A DNA stretch of 60,273 bases from GH45 sp046704385 (GTDB lineage: Bacteria; Bacteroidota; Bacteroidia; Bacteroidales; SZUA-534), in assembly GCA_046704385.1 (NCBI GenBank), contig JBJKSB010000005.1, forward strand, positions 1 through 60,273, written 5' to 3'. Numbering within the stretch: position 1 is the first letter of the stretch; each line of letters opens with the position of its first letter. The notes under the pieces are model-generated. The model was not told the DNA's origin. It saw only the letters and a program-made list of their open reading frames with translations, and made no database searches. Shown one piece after another: positions 9,563-17,871 of the stretch. Both the position numbers and the translations under genes were made by a program.

Positions 9563-9713
9563 ATTAATTATTTTAGGCCCGCAATTTAATTATTATTTCC
9601 ACTTAAAAAATGTATTCCACAATATCATCCAACCTACTAACAATTATGTTAATAATTTGTTAATCTGATTTTTATAGTTAAAACTCTGGTTAATATAAAA
9701 TTCAAATAAAAAT

Positions 9714-9744
9714 TTTGCACCAATAAAAAATAATTGTATGTTTG
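9714..9744 (+). promoter_or_regulatory. Bacteroidota-type promoter of the GntR-slipin operon
   Basis: TTTG at 9714-9717 and TATGTTTG at 9737-9744 match the -33 (TTTG) and -7 (TAnnTTTG) boxes known for the primary sigma factor of Bacteroides, with a 19-base spacer. Transcription should begin a few bases after 9744, inside the palindrome at 9744-9761. Confidence 0.7.
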
Positions 9745-9761
9745 TACTATACTAATAGTAC
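9744..9761. promoter_or_regulatory. Palindromic operator, probable GntR autoregulation site
   Basis: GTACTAT and ATAGTAC form a perfect 7-base inverted repeat around a 4-base centre. It overlaps the end of the -7 box and the expected transcription start, 18 bases before the GntR start codon. Binding here would block initiation, as expected for a self-repressing YtrA-type GntR protein. Confidence 0.6.
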
Positions 9762-9778
9762 TTTATTCATATACTACA

Positions 9779-10144
9779 ATGATAAAATTTATTTTAGACC
9801 CAAAGGCAGGAGCTCCCTTTTACAGGCAAATTATTGACCAGATTAAATTTGGCATCGCATCAGGGAAACTCAATATTGGTGATCAATTGCCAACCGTAAG
9901 GGCTCTGGCTGTTGAATTAAAAGTGAATTTAAATACAGTTGCAAAAGCGTATAAAGAGCTCGAAATTCAACAAATTCTCGAGACCCAGCAGGGAACAGGA
10001 ACATTTATTAATAAAATCGAAATTCAGATTGACAACAAGGAGAAAAACAAAAAACTTGATGAAATCTGTAATGAGTTCACTACCATAGCATTCAGTTATG
10101 GTTTTTCAATTAACGATATTGTCAACCAACTTAAAAACAAATAA
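9779..10144 (+). CDS. GntR-family (YtrA-type) transcriptional regulator
   Basis: The protein is 121 residues from ATG 9779. An in-frame TTG 45 bases upstream lies inside the promoter and operator and is rejected. Residues 10-80 form the winged helix typical of GntR (PFYRQIIDQIKFGIASGKL, then QLPTVRALAVELKVNLNTVAKAYKELE and a GTGTF wing). The C-terminal extension is only about 40 residues, as in the short YtrA subfamily, which often controls adjacent membrane transport or ABC genes and its own operon. The slipin gene begins 1 base after the stop. A perfect palindrome at its transcription start suggests autoregulation. The effector is unknown. Confidence 0.9.
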   Translation: MIKFILDPKAGAPFYRQIIDQIKFGIASGKLNIGDQLPTVRALAVELKVNLNTVAKAYKELEIQQILETQQGTGTFINKIEIQIDNKEKNKKLDEICNEFTTIAFSYGFSINDIVNQLKNK

Positions 10145-10145
10145 T

Positions 10146-11027
10146 ATGAAAACAAATAAAATCACTAAAGGATTCTTAAATCCGGTTGCACTTACCTTAT
10201 TAATTATTCTTGGAGGGGCAACAATCATTTTGTTCTACTTCGGAATTATAACCATTCCTTACCTGGCAATATCCCTGATTGTATCCTTTGCAATTGCCTG
10301 TTCAATATACATTGCTGATCAATGGGAAAAAGCTGTTGTGCTACGTATGGGTAAATATAAGGGGCTAAAAGGTCCGGGATTGTTTTTTATCATTCCTATA
10401 ATTGACACAGTCCATAATTACATCGATCAACGTGTACGGGTTACAGATTTTAAGGCTGAACAAACCCTGACCAAAGATACGGTCCCGGTTAACGTTGACG
10501 CAATTGTATACTGGACGGTATGGGATGTTGAGAAAGCAGCTCTTGAAGTACAGGAATATGAGAAAGCCATATCCTACATTGCCCAAACAGGATTGCGTGA
10601 CATTATCGGGAAACATGAATTGGCTGATCTTTTACAGGAAAGAGACAAAATTGCCGATGATTTACAAAAAGTACTGGATTCAAATACCAATCCCTGGGGA
10701 ATTACTTGCCAAAACGTAGGCATAAAAGACATAGTAATCCCCCAAGCGTTAGCTGATGCAATGAGCAAAGAGGCTCAGGCCGAAAGAGAACGCAGGGCAA
10801 GAGTAATTCTGGGAACAGCCGAAACCGAAATAGCTGAAAAATTCTCAAAGGCAAGTGAAGAATACAGGAACAATCCGGTTGCACTCCATTTGCGTGGGAT
10901 GAATATGTTATTTGAAGGTTTAAAAGAAAAAGGTTCTATGGTTATAGTTCCAAGCTCAGCTTTAGATTCCATGAATTTAGGAGCTATAGGAGGTCTGGTT
11001 TCATTGGCAAAAGATAATGAAGCATAG
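10146..11027 (+). CDS. Slipin (stomatin/prohibitin SPFH-domain protein)
   Basis: The protein is 293 residues from ATG 10146; an earlier in-frame ATG at 10098 lies inside the GntR gene and is less likely. Two hydrophobic segments at about 12-30 and 34-58 anchor it in the membrane. The SPFH domain follows (EKAVVLRMGKYKGLKGPGLF, VPVNVDAIVYWTVWDVEKA, QTGLRDIIGKHELADLL) and then the charged helix (SKEAQAERERRARVILGTAE) that drives oligomerisation in this family. Slipins organise membrane microdomains; many partner with NfeD proteins, but none is found here. The neighbours are a GntR regulator just upstream and an ExbB-like protein 91 bases downstream, ending in a terminator. Confidence 0.92.
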   Translation: MKTNKITKGFLNPVALTLLIILGGATIILFYFGIITIPYLAISLIVSFAIACSIYIADQWEKAVVLRMGKYKGLKGPGLFFIIPIIDTVHNYIDQRVRVTDFKAEQTLTKDTVPVNVDAIVYWTVWDVEKAALEVQEYEKAISYIAQTGLRDIIGKHELADLLQERDKIADDLQKVLDSNTNPWGITCQNVGIKDIVIPQALADAMSKEAQAERERRARVILGTAETEIAEKFSKASEEYRNNPVALHLRGMNMLFEGLKEKGSMVIVPSSALDSMNLGAIGGLVSLAKDNEA

Positions 11028-11118
11028 TTTTTAACTTTTACATAGCTCAATGTCAAAGTAAAAGATGCATTTATAGAATAGTTCGCAAAAAATCATTATT
11101 AATTAAAACCTTACTATT

Positions 11119-11505
11119 ATGTCAATTGCAAGTTTATTAAAAAGTAATTTCATTGAGGGTGGCCCGGTGTTTATGACACTTTACCTCATCTTTTGGATTT
11201 TTGTTATTGTTTCTGTAATACGATTTATTCTTAATTTCAAATCAAAAAACCGAAATTTAACAACTCTTAAAAAATTCAATTCTACGATATTTTTTATAGG
11301 TTCATTTGCCCTTCTGTTCTCCATTTTTTATTGGATGATGGGACTATATAGCGCTTTACAGGTAGCTCAAACCACATCAGATATATCTCCAGTCCTTTTT
11401 ATAGAAGGATTAAGAGTTTCGTTGATTGCCCCATTATATTCTCTTTTTCTGTTTTTATTTACCAGTACAATCTGGTTTATTCAGAAAAATAAAATCAGAG
11501 TATAA
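11119..11505 (+). CDS. Short MotA/TolQ/ExbB-like membrane protein
   Basis: This small protein (128 residues) has three transmembrane segments at about 15-37, 53-75 and 100-120. The opening FIEGGPVFMTLYLIFW and the region around SLIAPLYSLF resemble the start and end of the MotA/TolQ/ExbB proton-channel family, but the protein is much shorter than a typical 200-plus-residue member. There is no ExbD/TolR partner beside it. It is the last gene before a strong terminator and is probably co-transcribed with the GntR and slipin genes. A function as a membrane-stress or scaffold partner of the slipin is an inference only. Confidence 0.55.
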   Translation: MSIASLLKSNFIEGGPVFMTLYLIFWIFVIVSVIRFILNFKSKNRNLTTLKKFNSTIFFIGSFALLFSIFYWMMGLYSALQVAQTTSDISPVLFIEGLRVSLIAPLYSLFLFLFTSTIWFIQKNKIRV

Positions 11506-11520
11506 TTATACCCCTATACT

Positions 11521-11560
11521 AAAAGGTCAGGTACGCCCACCCAGCATACCTGACTTTTTT
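11521..11560 (+). terminator. Rho-independent terminator of the slipin operon
   Basis: The arms GTCAGGTA (11526-11533) and TACCTGAC (11547-11554) are perfect and are followed by six T. It lies 16 bases after the ExbB-like gene. Confidence 0.85.
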
Positions 11561-11617
11561 ATGTATAAATTCTATAATTTGTAAAATACATTTTAGCCTG
11601 ACTATAAAAAGCGCTTA

Positions 11618-12538
11618 TCAAAAAACCACCACTACCCCATTTTCTTTCAGTCTGTTAATTTGATCGGATGACACCGGGTTACCCATTATATTAACAAATT
11701 CAATCCCGGTATTTCTTAACAACGGTGATATATCACGAATTTCATTATTCGATAAATCAACAATTTTTAAATCAGGCATATGGTATAAGGCATCAATGCT
11801 GTTTATTTCGTTATCCGAAAGATATAATTCCTGAATATAGGTACAATGTTCAAGCCGGCTAAGGTCATAAATATTGTTATACGATAAATCTAAAATAACG
11901 CAATAGGTGCAATATTCTACTCCGTATAAATCACTGATTTCATATTCTGCCATTTCAATCTCTTCCATATCTTCAAGTAAATGCACCGGAAAATTAATCT
12001 GCATGGGACCATAAATTTTCCTTTTTACAGCTTCAAGGAAACTTCCATAAGGCAGCTGCTGTCCCCCGCCAAAACCAAATTCGTCGTTTTCCTCATCAAA
12101 TAAGCCCTGAATCGTCTCATCATCTTCACGAAGTATATAATAATCGTCATCGGTACTTTGATAATTCCAGCCATACTCTGCTTCAAAATCTTCAGGGGGT
12201 AACAGGTCACTATAAGCATCATCGGGCAATTTTTGAATAACTTCCAACACCGGAATTATATGTGCATAATATTGTAAACTTTCATCGCTGCTGCAACAAT
12301 TTATGGCGTTTTGATATTCTGAAATTTTATCAGGATGATATAACATGATCAGCTTTGAAAAAAGCTTCTTGTCATGAGGTTCTGCAAATGGATAAAAATC
12401 GTTTATAATATTGCAAATCCGGCGTAAATTATTCTGCTGCTTGTTTTTATAACAAGCAATAATATTAGATGTCAGCACATTTAAATTCTCAATAGAATAT
12501 GCTTCAATTAATTGGTTTTTACTGGTGGTGGAGTTCAT
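11618..12538 (-). CDS. J-domain-like, leucine-rich-repeat protein
   Basis: The 306-residue protein has no signal peptide, so it is probably cytoplasmic. The C-terminal 100 residues contain about four leucine-rich repeats of the internalin/SDS22 spacing (LDLSYNNIYDLSRL, LYLSDNEINSIDAL, VDLSNNEIRDISPL, VNIMGNPVSS). The N-terminal part holds LFSKLIMLYHPDK with His68-Pro69-Asp70, the hallmark of J domains, in a helical setting. This suggests a divergent J domain that could recruit DnaK, with the repeats choosing the client. The middle is acidic (DDDYYILREDDETIQGLFDEEND). It stands alone on the minus strand. Confidence 0.7.
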   Translation of the reverse strand: MNSTTSKNQLIEAYSIENLNVLTSNIIACYKNKQQNNLRRICNIINDFYPFAEPHDKKLFSKLIMLYHPDKISEYQNAINCCSSDESLQYYAHIIPVLEVIQKLPDDAYSDLLPPEDFEAEYGWNYQSTDDDYYILREDDETIQGLFDEENDEFGFGGGQQLPYGSFLEAVKRKIYGPMQINFPVHLLEDMEEIEMAEYEISDLYGVEYCTYCVILDLSYNNIYDLSRLEHCTYIQELYLSDNEINSIDALYHMPDLKIVDLSNNEIRDISPLLRNTGIEFVNIMGNPVSSDQINRLKENGVVVVF

Positions 12539-12853
12539 AACATGATTTTGTGCGAAGATAGCAGAAATAATATTTCAAATTAATATCGCCCTTTAATTTA
12601 GTCATTAATGATCAATTGTTTAATTAGTCGCTTTAAGAAAACTCATAAAAAATAAAATCACAAATAACAAAAATTAAAAACAATTAAATCACTACTGGTT
12701 AAAACAAATTCCTTGATCAGTAATTATTTAGAATCATGAAAATTTGCAATTTTCTAAGAAAATCCAATTACTTAAATTTTAAAACATTGTTCTACTTTTT
12801 AAGAATAAAATTTTAAATTCTAATAGATTTATTTATTTTTGTTTCGATTTGTT
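12539..12853. promoter_or_regulatory. AT-rich spacer and probable thr operon promoter
   Basis: This is a 315-base, very AT-rich gap between the LRR gene (divergent) and the thr leader. TATTTTTG at 12834-12841 fits the TAnnTTTG -7 box, 12 bases before the leader ATG. I do not see a good -33 TTTG at the right distance, so the promoter call is tentative. Nothing else is recognisable. Confidence 0.4.
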
Positions 12854-12973
12854 ATGAAAACAACCATTCAAATAAAAAATTTATGCTTTTCTTTTTCTCT
12901 GAAAGAAAGCACTTACTCTTGTGCCCTTACGGGAACCACAATAACAACTACCACAGCTACAACAACCCCTTAG
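12854..12973 (+). CDS. thrL: thr operon leader peptide
   Basis: A 39-residue open frame begins ATG AAA ACA ACC ATT and ends with a run rich in Thr and Ile codons: T-G-T-T-I-T-T-T-T-A-T-T-T-P, then TAG. Fourteen codons of the 39 are Thr or Ile codons in or near this run. It lies 73 bases before the fused aspartokinase/homoserine dehydrogenase gene. In enterobacteria the thrL peptide makes ribosomes pause when charged tRNA-Thr or tRNA-Ile is scarce, which prevents a terminator from forming. Position, codon content and length fit the same job. It was recognised from sequence pattern, not from homology. Confidence 0.85.
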   Translation: MKTTIQIKNLCFSFSLKESTYSCALTGTTITTTTATTTP

Positions 12974-13030
12974 GGGGTATTGTGTATATATAATCCGGCG
13001 TGTGTATATTGTTATTTCCAATAATCAATC
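12937..13030 (+). promoter_or_regulatory. Probable attenuator of the thr operon
   Basis: Several pairings compete across the leader end. CCCCTTAGGGG forms a tight hairpin over the leader stop. CACAATA in the Thr/Ile codon run can pair with TATTGTG after it. AATAACAA in the same run can pair with TTGTTATT near 13,010. Ribosome pausing on Thr/Ile codons would mask the upstream arms. A classical T-tract terminator is not clear, so the exact switch is uncertain. Confidence 0.5.
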
Positions 13031-13046
13031 TCAATAAATTACCATT

Positions 13047-15494
13047 ATGATAATATTAAAATTTGGTGGATCTTCAGTTGCCGATGCAAATAGAATAAGA
13101 CAAATTGCAAAAATTATTGACGAATATAAATATCAAAATAACCTGATAATTGTGGTTTCAGCTTTACAGGGTGTAACCAACCTGCTTGAAGAAAGCGGCT
13201 ATCTGGCATTAACAGGTACAAACGATTATAATGATACCCTAAAAATAATTGAAAATCGTCATTTCGAAATTATTAATGAACTGGTCGATTCAAAAAACCG
13301 GACTGAAATCGCCGCCCATTTAAAAATGCTTTGCAACGAAGCTGAGGATATTTGTCACGGCATTTCCATTTTAGGTGAATACAGCGACCGCTCAAAGGCA
13401 AAACTCTTAAGCCTGGGCGAACGCATGTCGTCAGGGGTTATAAGTGCGGCATTTAATCATTTGGGGCATCCAAACCAATTAGTTAATACCCAGGAAATAC
13501 TGGTTACAGACAGTAATTATCTTTCGGGGCGCATTAATCACGATGAATCAAGAAAAAAAGCAGAATTAGCTTTTGCCAAAATATCGGGCATAGCCGTATT
13601 ACCAGGATTTATTGCCACCAGCCTTAACGGCGAAATCACTACTCTGGGACGTGGAGGCTCAGACTATACAGCTTCTTTGCTTGCAAATTATTTGAATGCT
13701 GAACGACTCGATATATGGACTGATGTTAACGGAATGCTGACTGCATCACCTGATATTGTTTCATCAGCTTATACCATTCCTGCCATGAGCTATGAGGAAG
13801 CCATGGAACTATCACATTTTGGGGCCAAAGTTATTTATCCGCCAACTATTCAACCGGTTATGGAACGAAAAATTCCTATCCGGATAAAAAATACTTTCGA
13901 CCCCGATCATCAGGGTACCTTGATTGGTGACAATTCAGCCATTAACGGATCGAATGTAAAAGGGTTTTCATCTATAAACAATATTGCTTTAGTTACCATT
14001 GCCGGTAGCGGAATGGTGGGAGTACCAGGAATTGCTATGCGGGTTTTCAAAGCCTTAAGTGAAATAAAGGTAAATGTTCTTTTCATTACTCAATCGTCAT
14101 CAGAACATACCATTTGTATTGGTGTTTATGTTGTTGATGCACTTAAAGCCTGCGAAAAGCTGGATAGCGAATTCGAGAATGAAATCTCCCGAAAAAAAGT
14201 GAATCCTTCGAATTTTGAAGATAACCTTTCAATTGTTGCCATGGTGGGTGATAAAATGAAGGAAAGCATAGGCCTGGCCGGTAGGGCTTTTAAACTACTA
14301 GGCGATAACGGGGTGAATATCAGGGCAATTGCCCAGGGAGGCACCGAACGTAATATCTCGATGGTTGTTTCAGATAAAGATACTAAGAAGGCGTTAAACG
14401 TACTACATGACGGATTTTTTCTTTCAAAATACCGAAAAATCCACCTATTCAATGTAGGAATAGGAACGGTTGGCGGCAATTTGTTAAACCAGTTATGTGA
14501 TCAGGCTCAATATCTCAGAGAAGAATACTCAATTGATGTAAAACTGGTGGGTATTGCCAATTCCAAAAAAATGCTTTTTGATCCGAAAGGTATTGATTTA
14601 AAAAACTGGAAGGAATTGATGTTGACCCATGGTGAACCTATGAAAATACACGCCTTTGTAGCCAAGATGAAGGAATTGAACCTTCGGAACAGCATTTTTG
14701 TAGATAATACCGCTTCGCACGACATTATTAAAGCCTATAACGAAGCTGCAGAGCTAAGTATACCGGTTGTTGCCTCAAATAAAATAATGGCATCGTCTCC
14801 TTTAAAAGAGTTTGTTGAATTCAGAAATAACATTAGAAAACACAACCTGAAATTTTTGCACGAAACCAATGTGGCAGCTGGTTTACCGGTTTTAAAAACC
14901 ATTGAAGACCTGGTTGCTTCCGGTGATAAAATTACCAGAATACAGGCCGTATTATCAGGCAGCCTGAATTATATCTTTAATAATATCAGTGAAAAAGTAT
15001 CGTTTAGTCAGGCTGTAATTCAGGCCCGCGAAAAAGGATTGACCGAACCTGATCCGGCCATCGATTTAAGTGGTTTGGATGTACGCCGTAAAATTCTGAT
15101 ATTAGCCAGAATCAGTGGATATCAACTTGAATTGGACGATGTAGATAAGAAAAACATAATTCCTGAGGATGATTTAAAGGCCCCGGATTTTGAAAGTTTG
15201 TTGAAGAATCTTGAAAAAAACAATACTTCCATAGAATCGTTACGGAAAGAAGCGGTTCAATACGATCGAAAATTGCGTTATGTTGCAGAATTTGATGATG
15301 GAAAAGCAGTCACCGGATTGCAACAGGTAGATGCAAGCCATCCGGCTTATCATCTGGACGGAATGGATAACATTATTTTGCTGTATACACGTCGTTATCA
15401 TGAACAGCCATTGGTAGTAAAAGGTGCGGGTGCCGGACCAGATGTAACTGCATCAGGGGTTTTTGCCGATATTATGCGTTTGGCGAACAAATAA
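13047..15494 (+). CDS. thrA: Bifunctional aspartokinase/homoserine dehydrogenase I
   Basis: The protein is 815 residues, close to the usual 820. The N-terminal aspartokinase begins with KFGGSSVADANRI at residues 4-16, has the TLGRGGSDYTA and DIWTDVNGM motifs, and is followed by two ACT-type regulatory segments (VTIAGSGMVGVPGIAMRVF and VAMVGDKMKESIGLAGRAF). The homoserine dehydrogenase part starts at about residue 470 with the NAD(P) motif (VGIGTVGGNLL) and carries VAAGLPVLKTIEDL and LSGSLNYIFN. It catalyses the first and third steps from aspartate towards threonine and is typically inhibited by threonine. It heads thrA-thrB-thrC and is preceded by the Thr/Ile leader peptide. Confidence 0.97.
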   Translation: MIILKFGGSSVADANRIRQIAKIIDEYKYQNNLIIVVSALQGVTNLLEESGYLALTGTNDYNDTLKIIENRHFEIINELVDSKNRTEIAAHLKMLCNEAEDICHGISILGEYSDRSKAKLLSLGERMSSGVISAAFNHLGHPNQLVNTQEILVTDSNYLSGRINHDESRKKAELAFAKISGIAVLPGFIATSLNGEITTLGRGGSDYTASLLANYLNAERLDIWTDVNGMLTASPDIVSSAYTIPAMSYEEAMELSHFGAKVIYPPTIQPVMERKIPIRIKNTFDPDHQGTLIGDNSAINGSNVKGFSSINNIALVTIAGSGMVGVPGIAMRVFKALSEIKVNVLFITQSSSEHTICIGVYVVDALKACEKLDSEFENEISRKKVNPSNFEDNLSIVAMVGDKMKESIGLAGRAFKLLGDNGVNIRAIAQGGTERNISMVVSDKDTKKALNVLHDGFFLSKYRKIHLFNVGIGTVGGNLLNQLCDQAQYLREEYSIDVKLVGIANSKKMLFDPKGIDLKNWKELMLTHGEPMKIHAFVAKMKELNLRNSIFVDNTASHDIIKAYNEAAELSIPVVASNKIMASSPLKEFVEFRNNIRKHNLKFLHETNVAAGLPVLKTIEDLVASGDKITRIQAVLSGSLNYIFNNISEKVSFSQAVIQAREKGLTEPDPAIDLSGLDVRRKILILARISGYQLELDDVDKKNIIPEDDLKAPDFESLLKNLEKNNTSIESLRKEAVQYDRKLRYVAEFDDGKAVTGLQQVDASHPAYHLDGMDNIILLYTRRYHEQPLVVKGAGAGPDVTASGVFADIMRLANK

Positions 15495-15496
15495 AA

Positions 15497-15520
15497 GTTG
15501 CTTCGACTCCGCTCAGCAAC
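15497..15520. repeat. Small hairpin repeat inside the thr operon
   Basis: The arms GTTGCT and AGCAAC flank TCGACTCCGCTC. The core CTTCGACTCCGCTCAG is a motif I recognise as a short mobile palindrome scattered through many Bacteroidota and cyanobacterial genomes. It begins 3 bases after the thrA stop and lengthens the thrA-thrB gap to 69 bases. Confidence 0.55.
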
Positions 15521-15563
15521 AGGCATGAACCAGAAAAAAGAAACTAAAGATAAGAGAAACAAC

Positions 15564-16502
15564 ATGAGTATAACAATAAATCATATAAAAGCTTTTGCAC
15601 CGGCCAGTGTAGCCAACGTATCGTGTGGTTTTGATGTATTGGGATTTGCATTGAATCATATCGGCGACACTATCGAAATTGAAGCTACAACTGATGGAAA
15701 AATAGTAATTGATAAAATCGAAGGTCCCGGAAATCTTTCCACCGACCCTGATAAAAATGTTTGTGGTGTAATAGCCAGAGCTATGCTGCAAAAACTAAAC
15801 TCCGATAAAGGATTAATAATGAAACTCAACAAGGGTATACTTCCCGGTAGTGGTATGGGTTCAAGTGCAGCCAGTTCATCGGTCACCGCATTTGCAATTA
15901 ACGAATTATACGGTAAACCTTTTACCAATATTGAACTGGTTGAGTTTGCCATGTTAGGAGAACAACTTGCCTCCGGATCTCCACATGCCGACAATGTATC
16001 ACCTGCCTTAATGGGAGGATTTACAGCGGTTATAAACTACAATCCATTGGATATTATACAAATACCAGTTCCGAAGGAACTGTTTTGTGTAGTTATTCAT
16101 CCTAAAATTGAACTCCGGACCGAATTGTCAAGAAATGTACTTAAAAAGCAGGTTGATCTGAAACTGGCCATTAAGCAGTGGGGAAATGTTGCCGGACTTA
16201 TATCAGGCTTATATAGTGAAAATTATGATCTGATCGGTCGTTCATTGGTCGATTATATTGTAGAACCTATCCGTTCGGTTCTGATACCCGGTTTTTCAGA
16301 AATTACTACAGCAGCTAAAAAAAATGGTGCCCTGGGTTGCGGAATATCCGGATCGGGGCCATCTATATTTTCACTCTGCAAAGGCGAAGAAATTGCTAAC
16401 AACATTGCCAGTGTCATTAATGAAGCTGCAGTTAAACTCGATTTCCCGTTTGACATTCACATATCACAAATATCGCCCGTCGGGTCCCGAATTATTGAAT
16501 AA
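15564..16502 (+). CDS. thrB: Homoserine kinase
   Basis: From ATG 15564 the protein is 312 residues, close to the 310 of the E. coli enzyme. The open frame extends 66 bases further upstream, through the hairpin repeat, so that extension is rejected. It is a GHMP kinase: the N-terminal AFAPASVANVSCGFDVLGFA and the phosphate loop PGSGMGSSAA at residues 94-103 are clear, and GCGISGSGPSIFSL near the C terminus is the third GHMP motif. It phosphorylates homoserine with ATP to O-phosphohomoserine, which ThrC uses next. thrC begins 11 bases downstream, in the same transcript. Confidence 0.97.
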   Translation: MSITINHIKAFAPASVANVSCGFDVLGFALNHIGDTIEIEATTDGKIVIDKIEGPGNLSTDPDKNVCGVIARAMLQKLNSDKGLIMKLNKGILPGSGMGSSAASSSVTAFAINELYGKPFTNIELVEFAMLGEQLASGSPHADNVSPALMGGFTAVINYNPLDIIQIPVPKELFCVVIHPKIELRTELSRNVLKKQVDLKLAIKQWGNVAGLISGLYSENYDLIGRSLVDYIVEPIRSVLIPGFSEITTAAKKNGALGCGISGSGPSIFSLCKGEEIANNIASVINEAAVKLDFPFDIHISQISPVGSRIIE

Positions 16503-16513
16503 AAATTACAACA

Positions 16514-17803
16514 ATGAATTTTTACAGTTTAAAAGATAAAAATCACAAAGCCTCATTTGCCCAGGCTATGATTGATGGGTTGGCACCCAATGAAGCCTTA
16601 TATTTTCCTGAACGAATACCAGTATTCACTGCTAACTTTTTCACACATATGCGACAACAACCGTTACCTGAAATTGCCCTTCAGGTATTGGAACCTTATG
16701 CTGAAGGCAGTTTTACCAAAGTTCAATTGGAGGAAATTGTTGATGATGTATTTACCTTCCCTATTCCTTTGGTAAAAATTGAAGAGGGACTGTTTGCCCT
16801 GGAACTTTTCCATGGTCCTACATTGGCTTTTAAAGATGTTGGCGCACGTTTCCTGGCAAAAAGCATGCAGTATCTGAAAAAAGAGGATACCATCAGGGTG
16901 TTGGTGGCTACTTCAGGCGATACCGGAAGTGCTGTTGCCAATGGTTTTCTGGGGATTGAAGGAACTGAGGTAGTTGTATTATATCCTAAAGGGAAGGTGA
17001 GCGAACTGCAACAAAAACAGTTTACCACCCTGGGTAAAAATATTAAACCTGTAGCCATAAACGGAACCTTCGACGATTGTCAGCGTTTGGTTAAATCAGC
17101 ATTTACCGATGAGTCATTAAATCATAAAATGAACCTCACATCGGCCAATTCCATAAATGTAGCCCGATGGATTCCCCAATCGGTATACTATTATTGGGCT
17201 TACGCACAACTTAAAGAATATTATCCGCATATAACCATCACGGTTCCAAGCGGGAACCTTGGTAACCTGACTTCAGGATTACTGGCAAAAAAAACAGGAC
17301 TGCCGGTCGATCATTTTATTGCCAGCAGCAATCAGAACGATATCGTACCCGACTTTCTAAAAACAGGCATTTACACACCCAAACCTTCGGTTGCAACCAT
17401 TGCCAACGCTATGGATGTTGGTGACCCAAATAATTTTCCTCGTCTTCTTGAAATTTATGATAAAAAATTCGATAAAATAAAATCCGAGATTACCGGTTTT
17501 ACTTATACCGACCACGAAATCAGACAGACTATTAAAGAATGTTTCCACAACAATAACTATTTACTCGATCCTCATGGTGCCACCGGTTATCAGGCCACTA
17601 AAACCTATCTACAGGAAAATGGTGGCGTTGGTATTTTCCTTGAGACTGCCCATCCGGGTAAGTTTCAGGAAGAAGTGGAAAAAACTATTGAGCAGTCGTT
17701 TAAACTACCCGAAAAATTGCTGGAATTTGTTAGTCGTGAAGCAAGCTATGATGCGTTACCAGCCGATTATAAAAACTTTAAAGATTTTTTATTGGCACTA
17801 TAA
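16514..17803 (+). CDS. thrC: Threonine synthase
   Basis: The 429-residue PLP enzyme of fold type II converts O-phosphohomoserine to threonine. Lys107 in GPTLAFKDVGAR binds PLP, VATSGDTGSAVANGF follows, and VTVPSGNLGNLTSGLLAKK is the phosphate-binding glycine loop. The N terminus (MNFYSLKDKNHKASFAQAM) fits the ThrC subfamily found in Bacteroidota and proteobacteria rather than the shorter actinobacterial type. It is the last gene of thrABC. No strong terminator is visible in the 68 bases that separate it from the carrier-like gene, so some read-through is possible. Confidence 0.96.
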   Translation: MNFYSLKDKNHKASFAQAMIDGLAPNEALYFPERIPVFTANFFTHMRQQPLPEIALQVLEPYAEGSFTKVQLEEIVDDVFTFPIPLVKIEEGLFALELFHGPTLAFKDVGARFLAKSMQYLKKEDTIRVLVATSGDTGSAVANGFLGIEGTEVVVLYPKGKVSELQQKQFTTLGKNIKPVAINGTFDDCQRLVKSAFTDESLNHKMNLTSANSINVARWIPQSVYYYWAYAQLKEYYPHITITVPSGNLGNLTSGLLAKKTGLPVDHFIASSNQNDIVPDFLKTGIYTPKPSVATIANAMDVGDPNNFPRLLEIYDKKFDKIKSEITGFTYTDHEIRQTIKECFHNNNYLLDPHGATGYQATKTYLQENGGVGIFLETAHPGKFQEEVEKTIEQSFKLPEKLLEFVSREASYDALPADYKNFKDFLLAL

Positions 17804-17871
17804 TTATCGTAAAAACGCAACTCAATTAAATCACATCACGTCTGTGTGGTATCGATTTAAATTATAGTGCT

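Noticed and set aside
10098..10145. Earlier ATG for the slipin gene
   Set aside because: It lies within the GntR gene, and the ATG at 10146 directly precedes the membrane segment typical of the family.
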